Of a stretch of DNA of 64,000 nt, positions 9,750 to 19,711 are shown one piece after another. Source of the stretch: Oreohelix idahoensis (lineage: Eukaryota > Mollusca > Gastropoda > Stylommatophora > Oreohelicidae). The stretch is from assembly GCA_024509875.1 (NCBI GenBank), contig JAMPIV010012269.1:62001-126000 (forward strand), read 5' to 3'. Each line of letters begins with the position of its first letter. The first letter of the stretch is position 1. The notes below the pieces were generated by a model. The model had not been told where the DNA came from. It searched no databases and was given only the letters and a program-made list of their open reading frames with translations. A program made the position numbers and the translations under genes.

Positions 9750-11939
9750 TGTAGTGGTGTTGATGGTATTGTATGATGGTGTTATTACTACATGTAACTT
9801 GTATGAGGCCAGCTGTGAAGGCTCCTGAGATAAAATGTAGTTGAGAATTATCAGAAGGCCTTTCTTGCTACCACTACGACCTCACACTTAATTTTTTTTT
9901 TCTTAATGAATGTGGCTACGTAAAGTGTCTAGGGTAATGATGTGTAATGTGGTGTGTTAGTTATAAATACACCCACAGACATTTAAGAAGACTAATAAGA
10001 TTAACAAGTGTTAAAATACACTGAACTAACTCACGTGTATAAAGTTTTTGATATAATTATATTACATTTATTGGTTCTGGATCAAGTTTTATGTGACCAG
10101 AACTTGTTTTAAAAGAAGGATTGAAAATTTATGAAAAAAAATGCATGGAATGTTACATAATAAATGCAAGAGCGTACCTATTTAAGTACTAGACTAATTA
10201 GTTTTATTAAAAAAAGTTCGAGTAGTCATCTCTTTGGGAGGATATTTACTGTTTGTGCTGTTGGGGTGGCCTCATCACACCTGTCTATATTGACTACACA
10301 ATGTCCAGAAAATGGTGGGAATTTTTACGGGGATATTAGTCACTACCAATAGTTGGTGAATGTCCAGCAGACCAGAGGCTCACTCATCTTTTTGTAGCTC
10401 TGGTGCTGAAAACTTGCGGTCCCACCTCTCCGTGCTGGCGGGCAATAATGGTGGTCTCTGTCACAAGAACTGCACAGATACACTCGAGTACAGTCACCCA
10501 CCGAATAGACTCTGCTTTGTTGTCGATAGAAACTCACAGCTCTGCAATCAAAGTATGGGCTATGTGTCAAAATCTATTCTCTACCCACGTCTGGACACAA
10601 CACTGACACAACAACCACATCATACAGACAGGTCAGATCTCTCTGACCAAACAGCACAGTTACCATGGTGGGCCTACATCAGACAGATCCTCCCAGACCA
10701 TAGATTCTGAAAAATATTTATTAGTTGTCGGCCCTAAAAGAAGATAGGTAACCTGTTTCAACGCTTGATCTATCTTGCATAATCCTTGCTGTAGTTTATG
10801 TACCTTGTTGGTCCCTAGACCCTGACTTGGGCGGGGGGTCTAGAGCAAATCCCTACTTGTTTGTAAGGCTAGATTTTGATATGGCAGTATCAAATCACTC
10901 GAACATGAAACAATATTCAAAATATATAAAGAAATAATTTCAATCTTACCAGATTATGAATACATAACACAGAATTGCTAGCAAAACTCAGCTGAGCTGC
11001 TGGCTATAGTATGGCGTCCCTAAATTTATTCACTGTCTTTCATATGGGAAAACACCACACTTTAAAATCTGTGTCTAACACTGAACAATTATTGAAGAAT
11101 GACCCCACTTTCGCGTCTGAGCGCTAATGATATGATTGTCTGTGGCCAATCACTGCCTAGTTGTACTTTAAATTTCAAATTTCTACACTAAAGTCATTTC
11201 AGTCATGCTTCAGTCAAGTATGGATGGTTATCTGTTAGTCTGTCCGTCTCTACTTGTGTTTCTAAAAAAAATGTGCTTGATTTTTGAAGCAACCTTTCTC
11301 TCCCCTTAAAATTTTGTCGTAAAAAGTTATATTTAGACACAGCTACCGCTCAAAAACCCTCTCCTCCATAATAAGTAACTTTGAACACCTGCGTCCCCAA
11401 GGTCGTGTTTTGTGTGCAAATAACGACACTTTTTATTCAAGGCAGTCTGTCGATGATGTAAACTACACTGTCTTTTGTCATTATCTTCAATATTATCTAT
11501 CCGTTTGTAAAATTAAGATCATATTATTTCATTGCTCAGAATAGGCCATCCGGCCAGCTAATTTTTATATTCCTAACATTAATATTAAGAAAAATTACTT
11601 TTTAAATTTTTGTAATATTCCTAACATCTGCGTTTTAGCCGCTGAATTCAAATCAAGGCTTGGTATCGCAAAACGTCCAATTCCGTACCTCGTGTCAATT
11701 TGGGGGACGTGAATTTTTACTTTCCTCCATCCCCCCCCATTGCGTCTCCTTAGCCTTTCCAGTCATATTTTTTTTCTTTTGATCCGCCGTTCCCCTCCTG
11801 TCTAGCAAGTCAATTTTATGGAGGGTGATGACCCGCGGTCTAGGCGATCATGTACATCAGCAGCCTACGCATTATGTTTTTATCCTTAAATGTTATCTTT
11901 TGAGTATTTTACCGTTGTATCTCTGTCAATTTCACTACA
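9750..11939 (-). repeat. 5' LTR of the Gmr1-like element (2190 bp)
   Basis: Near-identical to 2777-4968. In element orientation this is the upstream LTR and would carry the promoter. It is followed by the target duplication GTCCG at 11940-11944 and then satellite units. Confidence 0.95.
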
Positions 11940-12724
11940 GTCCGGCATGATTACAACTAGCAAAGATGGGCGTATGATTGGATGGGTCCGGCATGCTTAC
12001 AACTAGCAGAGATGGGCATATGATAGGATGGGTCTGGCATGATTACAACTAGCAGAGACAGACACATGATAGGATGGGTTCAGCATGATTACAACTAGCA
12101 GAGATGGATGCATGATAGGATGGGTCAGGCATGATTACAACTAGCAAAGATGGATGTATGAGAGGATGGGTCAGGCATGATTACAACTAGCAAAGATGGA
12201 TGTATGAGAGGATGGGTCAGGCATGATTACAACTAGCAGAGATGGGCGTATGGTAGGATGGGTCAGGCATGATTACAACTAGCAGAGATGAATGTATGAA
12301 AGGATGGGTCAGGCATGATTACAACTAGCAGAGATGGGCGTATGGTAGGATGGGTCAGGCATGATTACAACTAGCAAAGATGGATGCATGAAAGGATGGG
12401 TCAGGCATGATTACAACTAGCAGAGATGGACATATGGTAGGATGGGTCAGGCATGATTACAAATAGCAGAGATGGGCGTATGGTAGGATGGGTCAGGCAT
12501 GATTACAACTAGCAGAGATGGGCGTATGGTAGGATGGGTCAGGCATGATTACAACTAGCAGAGATGGATGTATGAAAGGATGGGTCAGGCATGATTACAA
12601 CTAGCAGAGATGGGCGTATGGTAGGATGGGTCAGGCATGATTACAACTAGCAGAGATGGATGCATGAAAGGATGGGTCAGGCATGATTACAACTAGCAGA
12701 GATGGGCATATCATAGGATGGGTC
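11940..12724 (+). repeat. 46-bp satellite array (about 17 copies)
   Basis: The unit contains CATGATTACAACTAGCAGAG, then ATGG(G/A)(C/T)G(T/C)ATG and GGATGGGTC. Variants alternate between GGGCGTATGGTAGG and GGATG(T/C)ATGAAAGG types, suggesting duplication of unit pairs. The array abuts a LINE-A relic on the right and the LTR element on the left. Confidence 0.95.
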
Positions 12725-12727
12725 TTC

Positions 12728-13095
12728 TTTATTCATCTTTTAACTCCCTAAGGAGCATAGGTCTTGAGCAGATGTATGCCAAGTCTTCCTATCTGTTGCC
12801 ATCAGCTCAAGGTTTTTCCATGTCTCTTCATGTCTGTCTCCAGTTCTCTTTTCCATGCATTGTTTAGTCTCTTACCCTGGTGATTCCAGAACTGGTAATG
12901 CTATCAATAGGGTCTTTGAGTGTGTGTCCCATCCATCTCCAGCATCTTCTTCTCATATCTTGTTCCACTGGCACTTGTCTAGTTCTTGTCATCAGTTCCA
13001 CATAAGTGACCTTGTCATACCATTTCAATCTTTCTATTCAATGCAAGCACCCATTTATGAAATGCACGGTCATAGTTCTGAACATAAATGGCTCG
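12728..13095 (-). pseudogene. LINE-A 3' end relic
   Basis: The - strand corresponds to the C-terminal RT region and 3' end shared with the copy at 26426-26616. The + strand shows the family signature GGAGCATAGG, CATCAGCTCAAGG, CCAGAACTGG and CCACTGGCACTTGTC in the same order as the copies at 14847, 24350, 30110 and 45975. No open frame of useful length survives. 5'-truncated. Confidence 0.8.
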
Positions 13096-13250
13096 GGTAA
13101 TGATAGAGCTCCCTCCACAATGACCCCCTTGCAGGGTAGAGACCCATTCTTCCTGTGGCATTGCACACACGCCAATTAGCGGGTCTGGTGTGACCTTCAC
13201 CAGCTGCGCATGCTGAGTTGGGGAAGTTCTCTGGGGTTGCAAGAAAGCTC
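13096..13250. other. short unassigned segment
   Basis: No coding or repeat signal recognised; it links two LINE relics of opposite orientation. Confidence 0.3.
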
Positions 13251-13254
13251 AAAA

Positions 13255-13790
13255 AGACACACCCAAATAGCTGCAAGGGTAAAAGAGCGAATAACTCGAA
13301 ACCTGGGCACACTAATAACAACGGATGGAAGATGCATCTCAGAAGTGAAGAGCAGAATAGCTCAGGCTAAAAGCAGCATTCTATAAAATGAAGAGTATTT
13401 TATGCAACAATTCTTTGTCAATGGAAGTAAGAAAGAGAGTTCTTCAGTGTTATATAGAACCAATCCTGATATATGGGAGTGAGTCATGGACAATTAGTAA
13501 ACATGCAGGGAAGGCTCTAGAGGCCACAGAGATGTGGTTTTACAGAAGAATGTTAAAAATACAATGGACAGCCAAAAAGAGTAATGAGGATGTCCTGAGA
13601 GAGACTAATGCACAAGGGATTATTTCACAAGTTAGAAAGAAGCAATCCACTTTTTAGGGCATGTTATGAGAAGAGGAAAGCTGGAATGTATCGTAACAAC
13701 AGGTAAGATTGAAGGAAAAAGAGATAGGGGAAGACAAGGAGAGCAAATACTGGACAGTTTGACATCGTGACATTGAAAGAAGTTAACTGA
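13255..13790 (+). pseudogene. LINE reverse transcriptase C-terminal fragment
   Basis: A frame at 13388-13657 encodes CYIEPILIYGSESWTISK and EATEMWFYRRMLKIQW, the conserved region after the RT domain of EN-RT non-LTR elements. The preceding bases encode LGTLITTDGRC...SEVKSRIAQAKSS in another frame, and the following bases encode a further RKRDRGRQGE-like tail, so at least two frameshifts have occurred. Neither the catalytic RT nor the endonuclease is present. Confidence 0.8.
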
Positions 13791-13799
13791 TTCTGTATG

Positions 13800-14708
13800 T
13801 AATTATTATTTCCTCTGGATGGAATTGTTTTTAGACCCCAAAAGTTTGCATATACATAAGTTACGTTTACTGAGATAAAATATATAATTATAAGTAACGT
13901 ATAACTTATTTTATATGAAATTAAAGGAAAATGAATGTGCATTATGAACATATTAATCGTTTTTACTAAATTTATAATTTAGTAGTTTTGTTAGATTAAA
14001 AAGTGCATATTAAAAAAAATGATCTGAAATTATGAAATTTTTTTTCCACTCACCTAAGGCCTCCATCAGACTTTTTTGTCACAATACATTCTAATTGCTT
14101 TCATTTTGTAGGTAATCCATTTGGTAATACTGAAAAAGCAACAAAACTGAATAGCTGTTAAACAAGCAGGACGTTTTGATTGTAAACCGCTTCAATTCTG
14201 TGTATTTTCGGCCATTGTTTATCACAACGAAATGCAAATAAAAATTAAGCTAACGCACTGAAATTCCCACCAAAAGTGAACAAAGACAATTTAGAAATGC
14301 TTAGAAATGTGTTAACTTCCATCCTGGATTAAATTCCGGTCATTTTAAAATACTGGATCGGAAAAAGAATGAAAATTAGTTAGCGTCTTTAAATAGACGT
14401 TACGGCCAGAGGAACCGAACTGAGAGTCTTTAAAAAGACGTTACGTACGGAATCAGTTAACAGCAGAATTGATCAATTGCACTGGAGACAGGAAGTTTTG
14501 GAGAGGCATGATCTTCTATGCCACTAGGCATGGTACTTGATGAAGAAGAACTTGAAACCCTGGGGATCGCAAACAACAAATGAAAGTCTGTAACTTTTTG
14601 GTTAGAGCGACATGTGGGGCAGCAATAAATGTGGCATTTAATAATCTTCTGACAGTGACATTCATTTGTATATGCTACAGATATTTTTTTGTACTTCTGC
14701 CTTGTTAG
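13800..14708. other. intronic AT-rich sequence, nothing recognised
   Basis: No repeats or coding similarity are seen. Around 14385-14445 a short element occurs twice (GTCTTTAAA(T/A)AGACGTTACG). The stretch ends in a pyrimidine-rich tract and the acceptor TTGTTAG used by the next exon. Confidence 0.4.
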
Positions 14709-14817
14709 GTATTGAGGGTTGTGCCTCACCTCACGGGGCTGATAGTGATAAAGAAGAAGGCCACATGTATTCCAGCTGTGTGGAAGCTCTAGATGTGACT
14801 CAACTGGAACAAAGCAG
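14709..14817 (+). CDS. SH3BP5-like gene, second visible exon
   Basis: 109 bp bounded by acceptor CTTGTTAG (to 14708) and donor AGCAG|GTAAGA (14818). Its incoming phase (needs one base) matches the 344-545 exon, and its two leftover bases match the single base that starts 19712. The frame reads IEGCASPHGADSDKEEGHM, then YSSCVEALDVTQLEQS, with no stop. This acidic linker is in the position of the low-complexity acidic tail after the coiled coil in SH3BP5 proteins, but its sequence is not recognisably conserved. The call rests on splice-site quality and on phase matching in both directions. Additional exons between 545 and 14709 cannot be excluded. Confidence 0.7.
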
Positions 14818-14846
14818 GTAAGATGATAAGACTAACCATCAGTCAA

Positions 14847-15240
14847 TCAATCAATCAATCAATTAATCAATCAATTAATCACTGCCCTTTAGCTCACAGG
14901 GGAGCATAGGCCTTCAACAAACACATGCCTCCTGTCCTGTGCCATCAGCTCAAGGTCTTTCTATGTCTGCTTCATCATGTTACCAGCTCTATTCTCCATG
15001 TGTTCGTTGTCTGCCTCTCCTCCTTTTACCCTGGGGATTCCAGAACAAGGACTGCCTTGTAATGCTATTAAGAGGTTCCTCAATGTATGTTCAACCCATC
15101 ACCAGCATCTTCATCTCATCTCCTGTTTTTTTGATAGTTGTCATCAGTTGCACGTTAGTGATGTTGTTGCTCTGTTTCAGTCCTTCCATTATACACAGAC
15201 ACGTTTTTATTGTTATTGTTATGCAGAATTGACATCATTG
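14847..15240 (-). pseudogene. LINE-A 3' end relic with (TTGA)n tail
   Basis: The + strand starts with a (TCAA)-type run (14848-14880), the 3' tail read backwards. It continues with AGCTCACAGGGGAGCATAGG, CATCAGCTCAAGG, CCCTGGGGATTCCAGAACAA and CTTCCATTATACACAGACAC, the order seen in the other copies. It is 5'-truncated and frame-broken. Confidence 0.8.
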
Positions 15241-15254
15241 CATTACGGGTAAAC

Positions 15255-15590
15255 CCATTGGTGCTCAGTCTCCATCAGAATATGTCGAAGAATGGTGAAT
15301 GCTAACTGTTTCTGTAGCTTGCTGGTTGTATACACGATGGATGCATCTTCTCATACATCCATCTCTACTAGCCTTACATTTGATGCCAAATTCCAACAGT
15401 CTTAATCATCTTAGATGATTCATCTATTGCAGTGTCATTCTCTAACAGGCGATCATTAACTGTTCTCAGTATCTCTCCCTTATCCATATCCAGTGTCCCC
15501 ACTATGGGTGCTCTTGATGCTAGTCTGTCAGCTCTTTCATTACCACATACCCCAGCATGACCAGGACACTTTTATAAAAGTATGTAATAT
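15255..15590 (-). pseudogene. LINE RNase H domain fragment
   Basis: The reverse strand of 15545-15575 encodes PGHAGVCGNERADRLASRAP, the terminal motif of RNase H domains in I/Jockey-type LINEs (GN.RAD). It continues IVGTLDMDKGEI and a decayed tail with stops. It adjoins the LINE-A relic on the left and may be a separate insertion. Confidence 0.75.
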
Positions 15591-15705
15591 CTTGGTAGTT
15601 GTCTTTTGTTGTTCGTCATTTGAGAGACTAACTAACTATAGGAGAGTTAAAATATGAGCTAACTCTATGGAGTCGCAAAATATACTTTTGTTTTTGTGAT
15701 ATGAG

Positions 15706-16640
15706 CGTCCGATTGACAGAGTGGTTAGAGCGCTAGTCTCTCACGGCAAATGTGCCGGGTTTAACACATTAACTACCGAATTGAAAAACACACTGTGGCT
15801 GAATTAAATTTTTTTCCCATATTCATACTGTAGGTGTTTGCACAAAGTAAGCTGTAGTTTTCGTAATTGTTTACAGATTTTTATGAATTACACGTCATTT
15901 TAAAGATAAATGAATATACTATTACAATAAGCACCATTTGTAACTCTGATAGAGGTTGTTGCTATTTAACGGCCCTCTGGTGGCCGAGGACTTGCAATAT
16001 TTTCACAATTATAACTGCTTGCACCCCATCTCTATCAAAATCCCTATTTCAATCAATGTGCACACTGTTTTCACTCTTGTCCTCGTCGCTAGATCTTTCA
16101 GTCAATTGTTGAAACAAGTTTCTAGCCTATTCAGCCATTAGACGAGATGTACAAGCATTTTTTGTGGTTATATCACTAGTTGCCACGGTAAACAGTTTTA
16201 CACGATTTGTTAACTAACCCAAAATGCTGAAAAACATGTACATAGTATCAATTTTCCAGTGTTCTACAACAACCATGCTTTGGTAATTTGTTTTATGGTA
16301 GCAACTTAAAATTTCAAACCAGATCAGAAAGTGTTTCAGTACATTTTTCATTCGTTTTATTACTAAAATTAGACCGACGCTCTGAGCGGCTCGCGGTCCA
16401 AATGATAGGATTTCAAAAGCCGGTCCCACTGGCTTGCGGTAGTTAATGTGTTAAATCACGGTACCGACACGTTTCAGTCTACCCAGCTGTAAATGAGTAC
16501 CTGACTTTGAGTTAGGAAAGGAAAAGACAGCGAGGAAGGAAACTGGTCACCTCCCCTCTCAAGGCTGGACCTAGTATAGTGAAGTCTCTAACACTTGACT
16601 CCCCTACAGCAGTACCTGCTATGGTAGTACCTGTACCTTT
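15706..16640 (+). repeat. SINE S1 with tRNA-like head, split by a MITE
   Basis: The head at 15706-15764 resembles a tRNA: GAGTGGTTAGAGCGCT (box A region), CTCTCACGGCAAAT (anticodon region) and CCGGGTTTAA (box B region). The body resumes at 16451 with ATCACGG, CAGTCTACCCAGCTG, ACTGGTCACC, GTGAAGTCTCTAACA and a terminal CCTTTTTT. The interruption at 15765-16450 is a TTAA-flanked MITE. The 1095-1295 copy lacks the head. Confidence 0.75.
15765..16450. mobile_element. piggyBac-like MITE (686 bp)
   Basis: Perfect 14-bp inverted repeats CACATTAACTACCG (15765-15778) and CGGTAGTTAATGTG (16437-16450) are flanked by TTAA on both sides (15761-15764, 16451-16454). TTAA duplication is the hallmark of piggyBac-type transposition. 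It encodes no transposase. Its insertion point lies within the tRNA-like head of a SINE, so the SINE is older. Confidence 0.88.
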
Positions 16641-16653
16641 TTTATTTGTGTTA

Positions 16654-17850
16654 CAGTGTATGGAGTGTGTAATATAGCATATGGAGTGTGTAATATAGCA
16701 TATGGAGTGTGTAATATAGCATATGGAGTGTGTAATATAGCATATGGAGTGTGCAATATAGCATAGGGAGTGTGCAATATAGCATAGGGAGTGTGTAATA
16801 TAGCATAGGGAGTGTGTAATATAGCATAAGGAGTGTGTAATATAGCATAAGGAGTGTGTAATATAGCATAGGGAGTGTGTAATATAGCATAGGGAGTGTG
16901 TAATATAGCATAGGGAGTGTGTAATATAGCATAGGGAGTGTGTAATATAGCATAGGGAGTGTGTAATGTAGCATAGGGAGTGTGTAATGTAGCATAGGGA
17001 GTGTGTAATGTAGCATAGGGAGTGTGTAATGTAGCATAGGGAGTGTGTAATGTAGCATAGGGAGTGTGTAATGTAGCATAGGGAGTGTGTAATATAGCAT
17101 ATGGAGTGTGTAATATAGCATAGGGAGTGTGTAATATAGCATAGGGAGTGTGTAATATAGCATAGGGAGTGTGTAATGTAGCATAAGGAGTGTGTAATGT
17201 AGCATAAGGAGTGTGTAATGTAGCATATGGAGTGTGTAATGTAGCATATGGGGTGTGTAATGTAGCATATGGAGTGTGTAATGTAGCATAAGGGGTGTGT
17301 AATGTAGCATAAGGGGTGTGTAATATAGCATAAGGGGTGTGTAATGTAGCATATGGAGTGTGTAATGTAGCATATGGAGTGTGTAATGTAGCATATGGAG
17401 TGTGTAATGTAGCATATGGAGTGTGTAATGTAGCATATGGAGTGTGTAATGTAGCATATGGAATGTGTAATGTAGCATATGGAGTGTGTAATGTAGCATA
17501 TGGAGTGTGTAATGTAGCATATGGAGTGTGTAATGTAGCATATGGAGTGTGTAATGTAGCATATGGAGTGTGTAATATAGCATAAGGAGTGTGTAATATA
17601 GCATATGGAGTGTGTAATATAGCATAAGGAGTGTGTAATGTAGCATATGGAGTGTGTAATGTAGCATAGGGAGTGTGTAATGTAGCATAAGGAGTGTGTA
17701 ATGTAGCATAAGGAGTGTGTAATGTAGCATAAGGAGTGTGTAATATAGCATAAGGAGTGTGTAATATAGCATAAGGGGTGTGTAATATAGCATATGGAGT
17801 GTGTAATATAGCATATGGAGTGTGTAATGTAGCATAAGGATTGTGTACTA
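16654..17850. repeat. 21-bp minisatellite (about 57 copies)
   Basis: The unit GTGTGTAATRTAGCATADGG plus A occurs in blocks of local variants (AGGG, AAGG, ATGG; ATATAG versus ATGTAG), indicating regional homogenisation. Because 21 is a multiple of three, a 394-codon frame of LHYTLHM repeats stays open on the - strand and shorter VCNVAYG frames on the +. These are artefacts of period, not genes. Located in the last intron of the SH3BP5-like gene. Confidence 0.97.
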
Positions 17851-18665
17851 TGATGAAAAGATTATGGTAACCCAGGGAGTGTTAATTATTAATTATATTA
17901 TTTATCCAACATTTACAATGTCCAGAGTAACGTATTGGCACACAACTAAGAGATTGTGTTATATAACCCTAAGTATCTTTAAAACAACCAAGAGATTCTA
18001 ACCAAAAGGACTGTATAATACAACCTAAAGATTGCGTTATTAAATCATGGGAATGTGTTAAAAAATTCAACCTAGATATTGTGTTACTTAACCCAGGGAA
18101 TGTACAGTACAAGCCAGGGATTGTGTTATTAAATCCAGGGAATATGTGGGGGAAAAAACCTATAGATTGTGTTATATAACCCAGGGAATGTAAAATACAA
18201 TCCAGAGATTGTGTTATTGAATCTAGGGAATATGTAGAAAAAAAAACCTAGAGAGTGTGTTATATAACCCAGGGAGTTTATAATACAGCTCAAAGGTTGT
18301 TATATTTAACTCAATCAGTTTATAAATACAGCCCAAAAATAATTTTGTTATATAGCCCAAGGAATGTGTAATGCAACTCAAAGATTGTGTTATATAACTC
18401 AGTGAGTGTATAATACAACCAAAAGATTGATTTATATAACCTAGAGAATGTATAACAAAACTAGGATTACATTATATAACCTAGGGAATGTATAATTCAA
18501 TCAGTAGATTGTACTATTTTACCTCAGGAGTATATAATACAACCCCAGAAATTGTGTTATTTAACCCAGGAAATATATAATACAAAGAAGAGATTGAGTT
18601 ATATCACCCAGGGAATGTATAATACAGCTCAGTGATTGAAAAATGTACCTCAGCGAATGTCAGAT
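17851..18665. repeat. diverged about 40-bp satellite related to the minisatellite
   Basis: Degenerate repeats alternate ATTGTGTTATATAACCCAGG and GAATGTATAATACAACCCA segments. Each half resembles the GTGTGTAATATAGCATAGGG unit of the neighbouring array. Copies are much more diverged than the 21-bp units, so this looks like an older flank. Confidence 0.85.
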
Positions 18666-18699
18666 GATATGAAACTCTATAAAGAGCGTACAACATGAG

Positions 18700-19160
18700 G
18701 AAATCTGAACATCAGAAGCAGTTCCCCCCTCGATCAAATGTTTCGGCCCCATAATCCTTTTTACGCTCTAAGGGGTGCAGGCCCACTTGGGTCATGACTC
18801 CCAAGTGTCAGCCTCCTGTTGTCTAGTTCAGAGAATTGAACCCATTCCACATTGGTTGCAGATTTCAGATTCACTCCTGTGTTCTGCCAGCTGGAGGCAA
18901 TTGTGAAAGTAATCCTTATGTTGAAAATAAATTACTGTCCTGAATTCCATAGCACGTTGTGGTTGTTCCACAGCCAGCATGATGCCCTTTCCACAGTTTC
19001 ACTGAGTGTCTTAAATGCCCTTGATCTTGACTGTCCTTTCAAACCCAACAGTTTCAGTAGATCATACACTGAGGCAGCCACTTGACCTCTTGCACCTACC
19101 TCAACAGCCATGACCCTTGCAGTGAACCCATCATGTCTCAAGTCCGATAATTATACTTAG
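18700..19160 (-). pseudogene. LINE RT C-terminal fragment
   Basis: The - strand near 18932-19141 encodes RHDGFTARVMAVEVGARGQV, then SVYDLLKLLGLKGQSR and SETVERASCWLW. From memory this is the post-RT C-terminal region of non-LTR elements (EVGCRGF...LG..G.....I......AE.AS.WLW). No catalytic core is present. It interrupts the diverged satellite, which resumes at about 19420. Confidence 0.75.
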
Positions 19161-19234
19161 CCGCTTTGAACGACTTTTGCTTGTCCAATCTGGATTCAAA
19201 CGGCACTGTCATCTCAGTCATTATAATCTGATAC

Positions 19235-19304
19235 TTTTTCTTCTTCTTCGTTCGCCCTGAAAAGGACGGTGGTTGCGTTGTGTCTGTTTACGCCATAGCT
19301 GTGA
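19235..19304 (-). mobile_element. 70-bp truncated retroposon with 13-bp target duplication
   Basis: TATAATCTGATAC occurs at 19222-19234 and again at 19305-19317. The 70 bases between begin TTTTTCTTCTTCTTCGTTCG, i.e. an A-rich/GAA tail on the - strand, and end AGCTGTGAT. The TTCGTTCGCCC next to the tail also occurs beside the poly-T of SINE S4 at 57428-57437, suggesting the same SINE or its partner LINE. Confidence 0.85.
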
Positions 19305-19419
19305 TATAATCTGATACGATGATGAGGAATGTAGTACTATATCTGACCGTCTTCAAAATCTTCTGATATTTTCTGGGTATGTCCCTCGCCCAGGTAGATC
19401 TACTCCAGTCTCCATAATA

Positions 19420-19590
19420 TAAGATAAAGATTGTGTTACATAGCACAGGGAGTGTATTATATAACCCAGAGATTGTGTTATATAACTGAAGGAATGTGTT
19501 AATATTAACCCAGATATTGTGTTATGTAACCCAAGGAACGTATAATACAAACCCTGAGGTTGTGTTATATAACCCAAAAAATGTTATATA
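19420..19590. repeat. diverged 40-bp satellite, right part
   Basis: Further copies of the ATTGTGTTATATAACCCA-type unit after the LINE interruption. Ends about 120 bp before the last SH3BP5-like exon. Confidence 0.75.
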
Positions 19591-19711
19591 ACGAACAATA
19601 TTTTGGCAGAAGTACTTTTAGTTCTGAAACGTTATTCCTTGCCATGAAGTTTTTTTCTCACCTTTCAGGAATCATGTTTAGGGCTCTTGAATTACTTTTT
19701 TTTTGTTCCAG

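Larger units (their letters stand above)
2777..11939 (-). mobile_element. complete Gmr1-like Ty3/gypsy LTR retrotransposon (9163 bp)
   Basis: The element reads on the - strand. Two direct LTRs (2777-4968 and 9750-11939) begin TG and end CA and enclose one uninterrupted gag-pol frame. The target duplication GTCCG is present at 2772-2776 and 11940-11944, the 5-bp size usual for Ty3/gypsy. LTRs differ by two single-base homopolymer indels and two substitutions that I found over about 2190 bp, so the insertion is very recent. Pol order is protease, integrase, RT, RNase H; standard Ty3/gypsy elements place integrase last. The known group with this order is Gmr1-like, described from deuterostomes. 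No env-like ORF is present. An intact frame and near-identical LTRs make it a plausible autonomous element. Confidence 0.95.

Noticed and set aside
15706..15764. functional tRNA gene
   Set aside because: The head is continuous with SINE S1 body after removing the MITE, and the B box is degenerate.
16651..17835. 394-codon - strand frame of LHYTLHM-type repeats
   Set aside because: Produced by a 21-bp tandem repeat lacking stops; the codon pattern simply follows the repeat unit.
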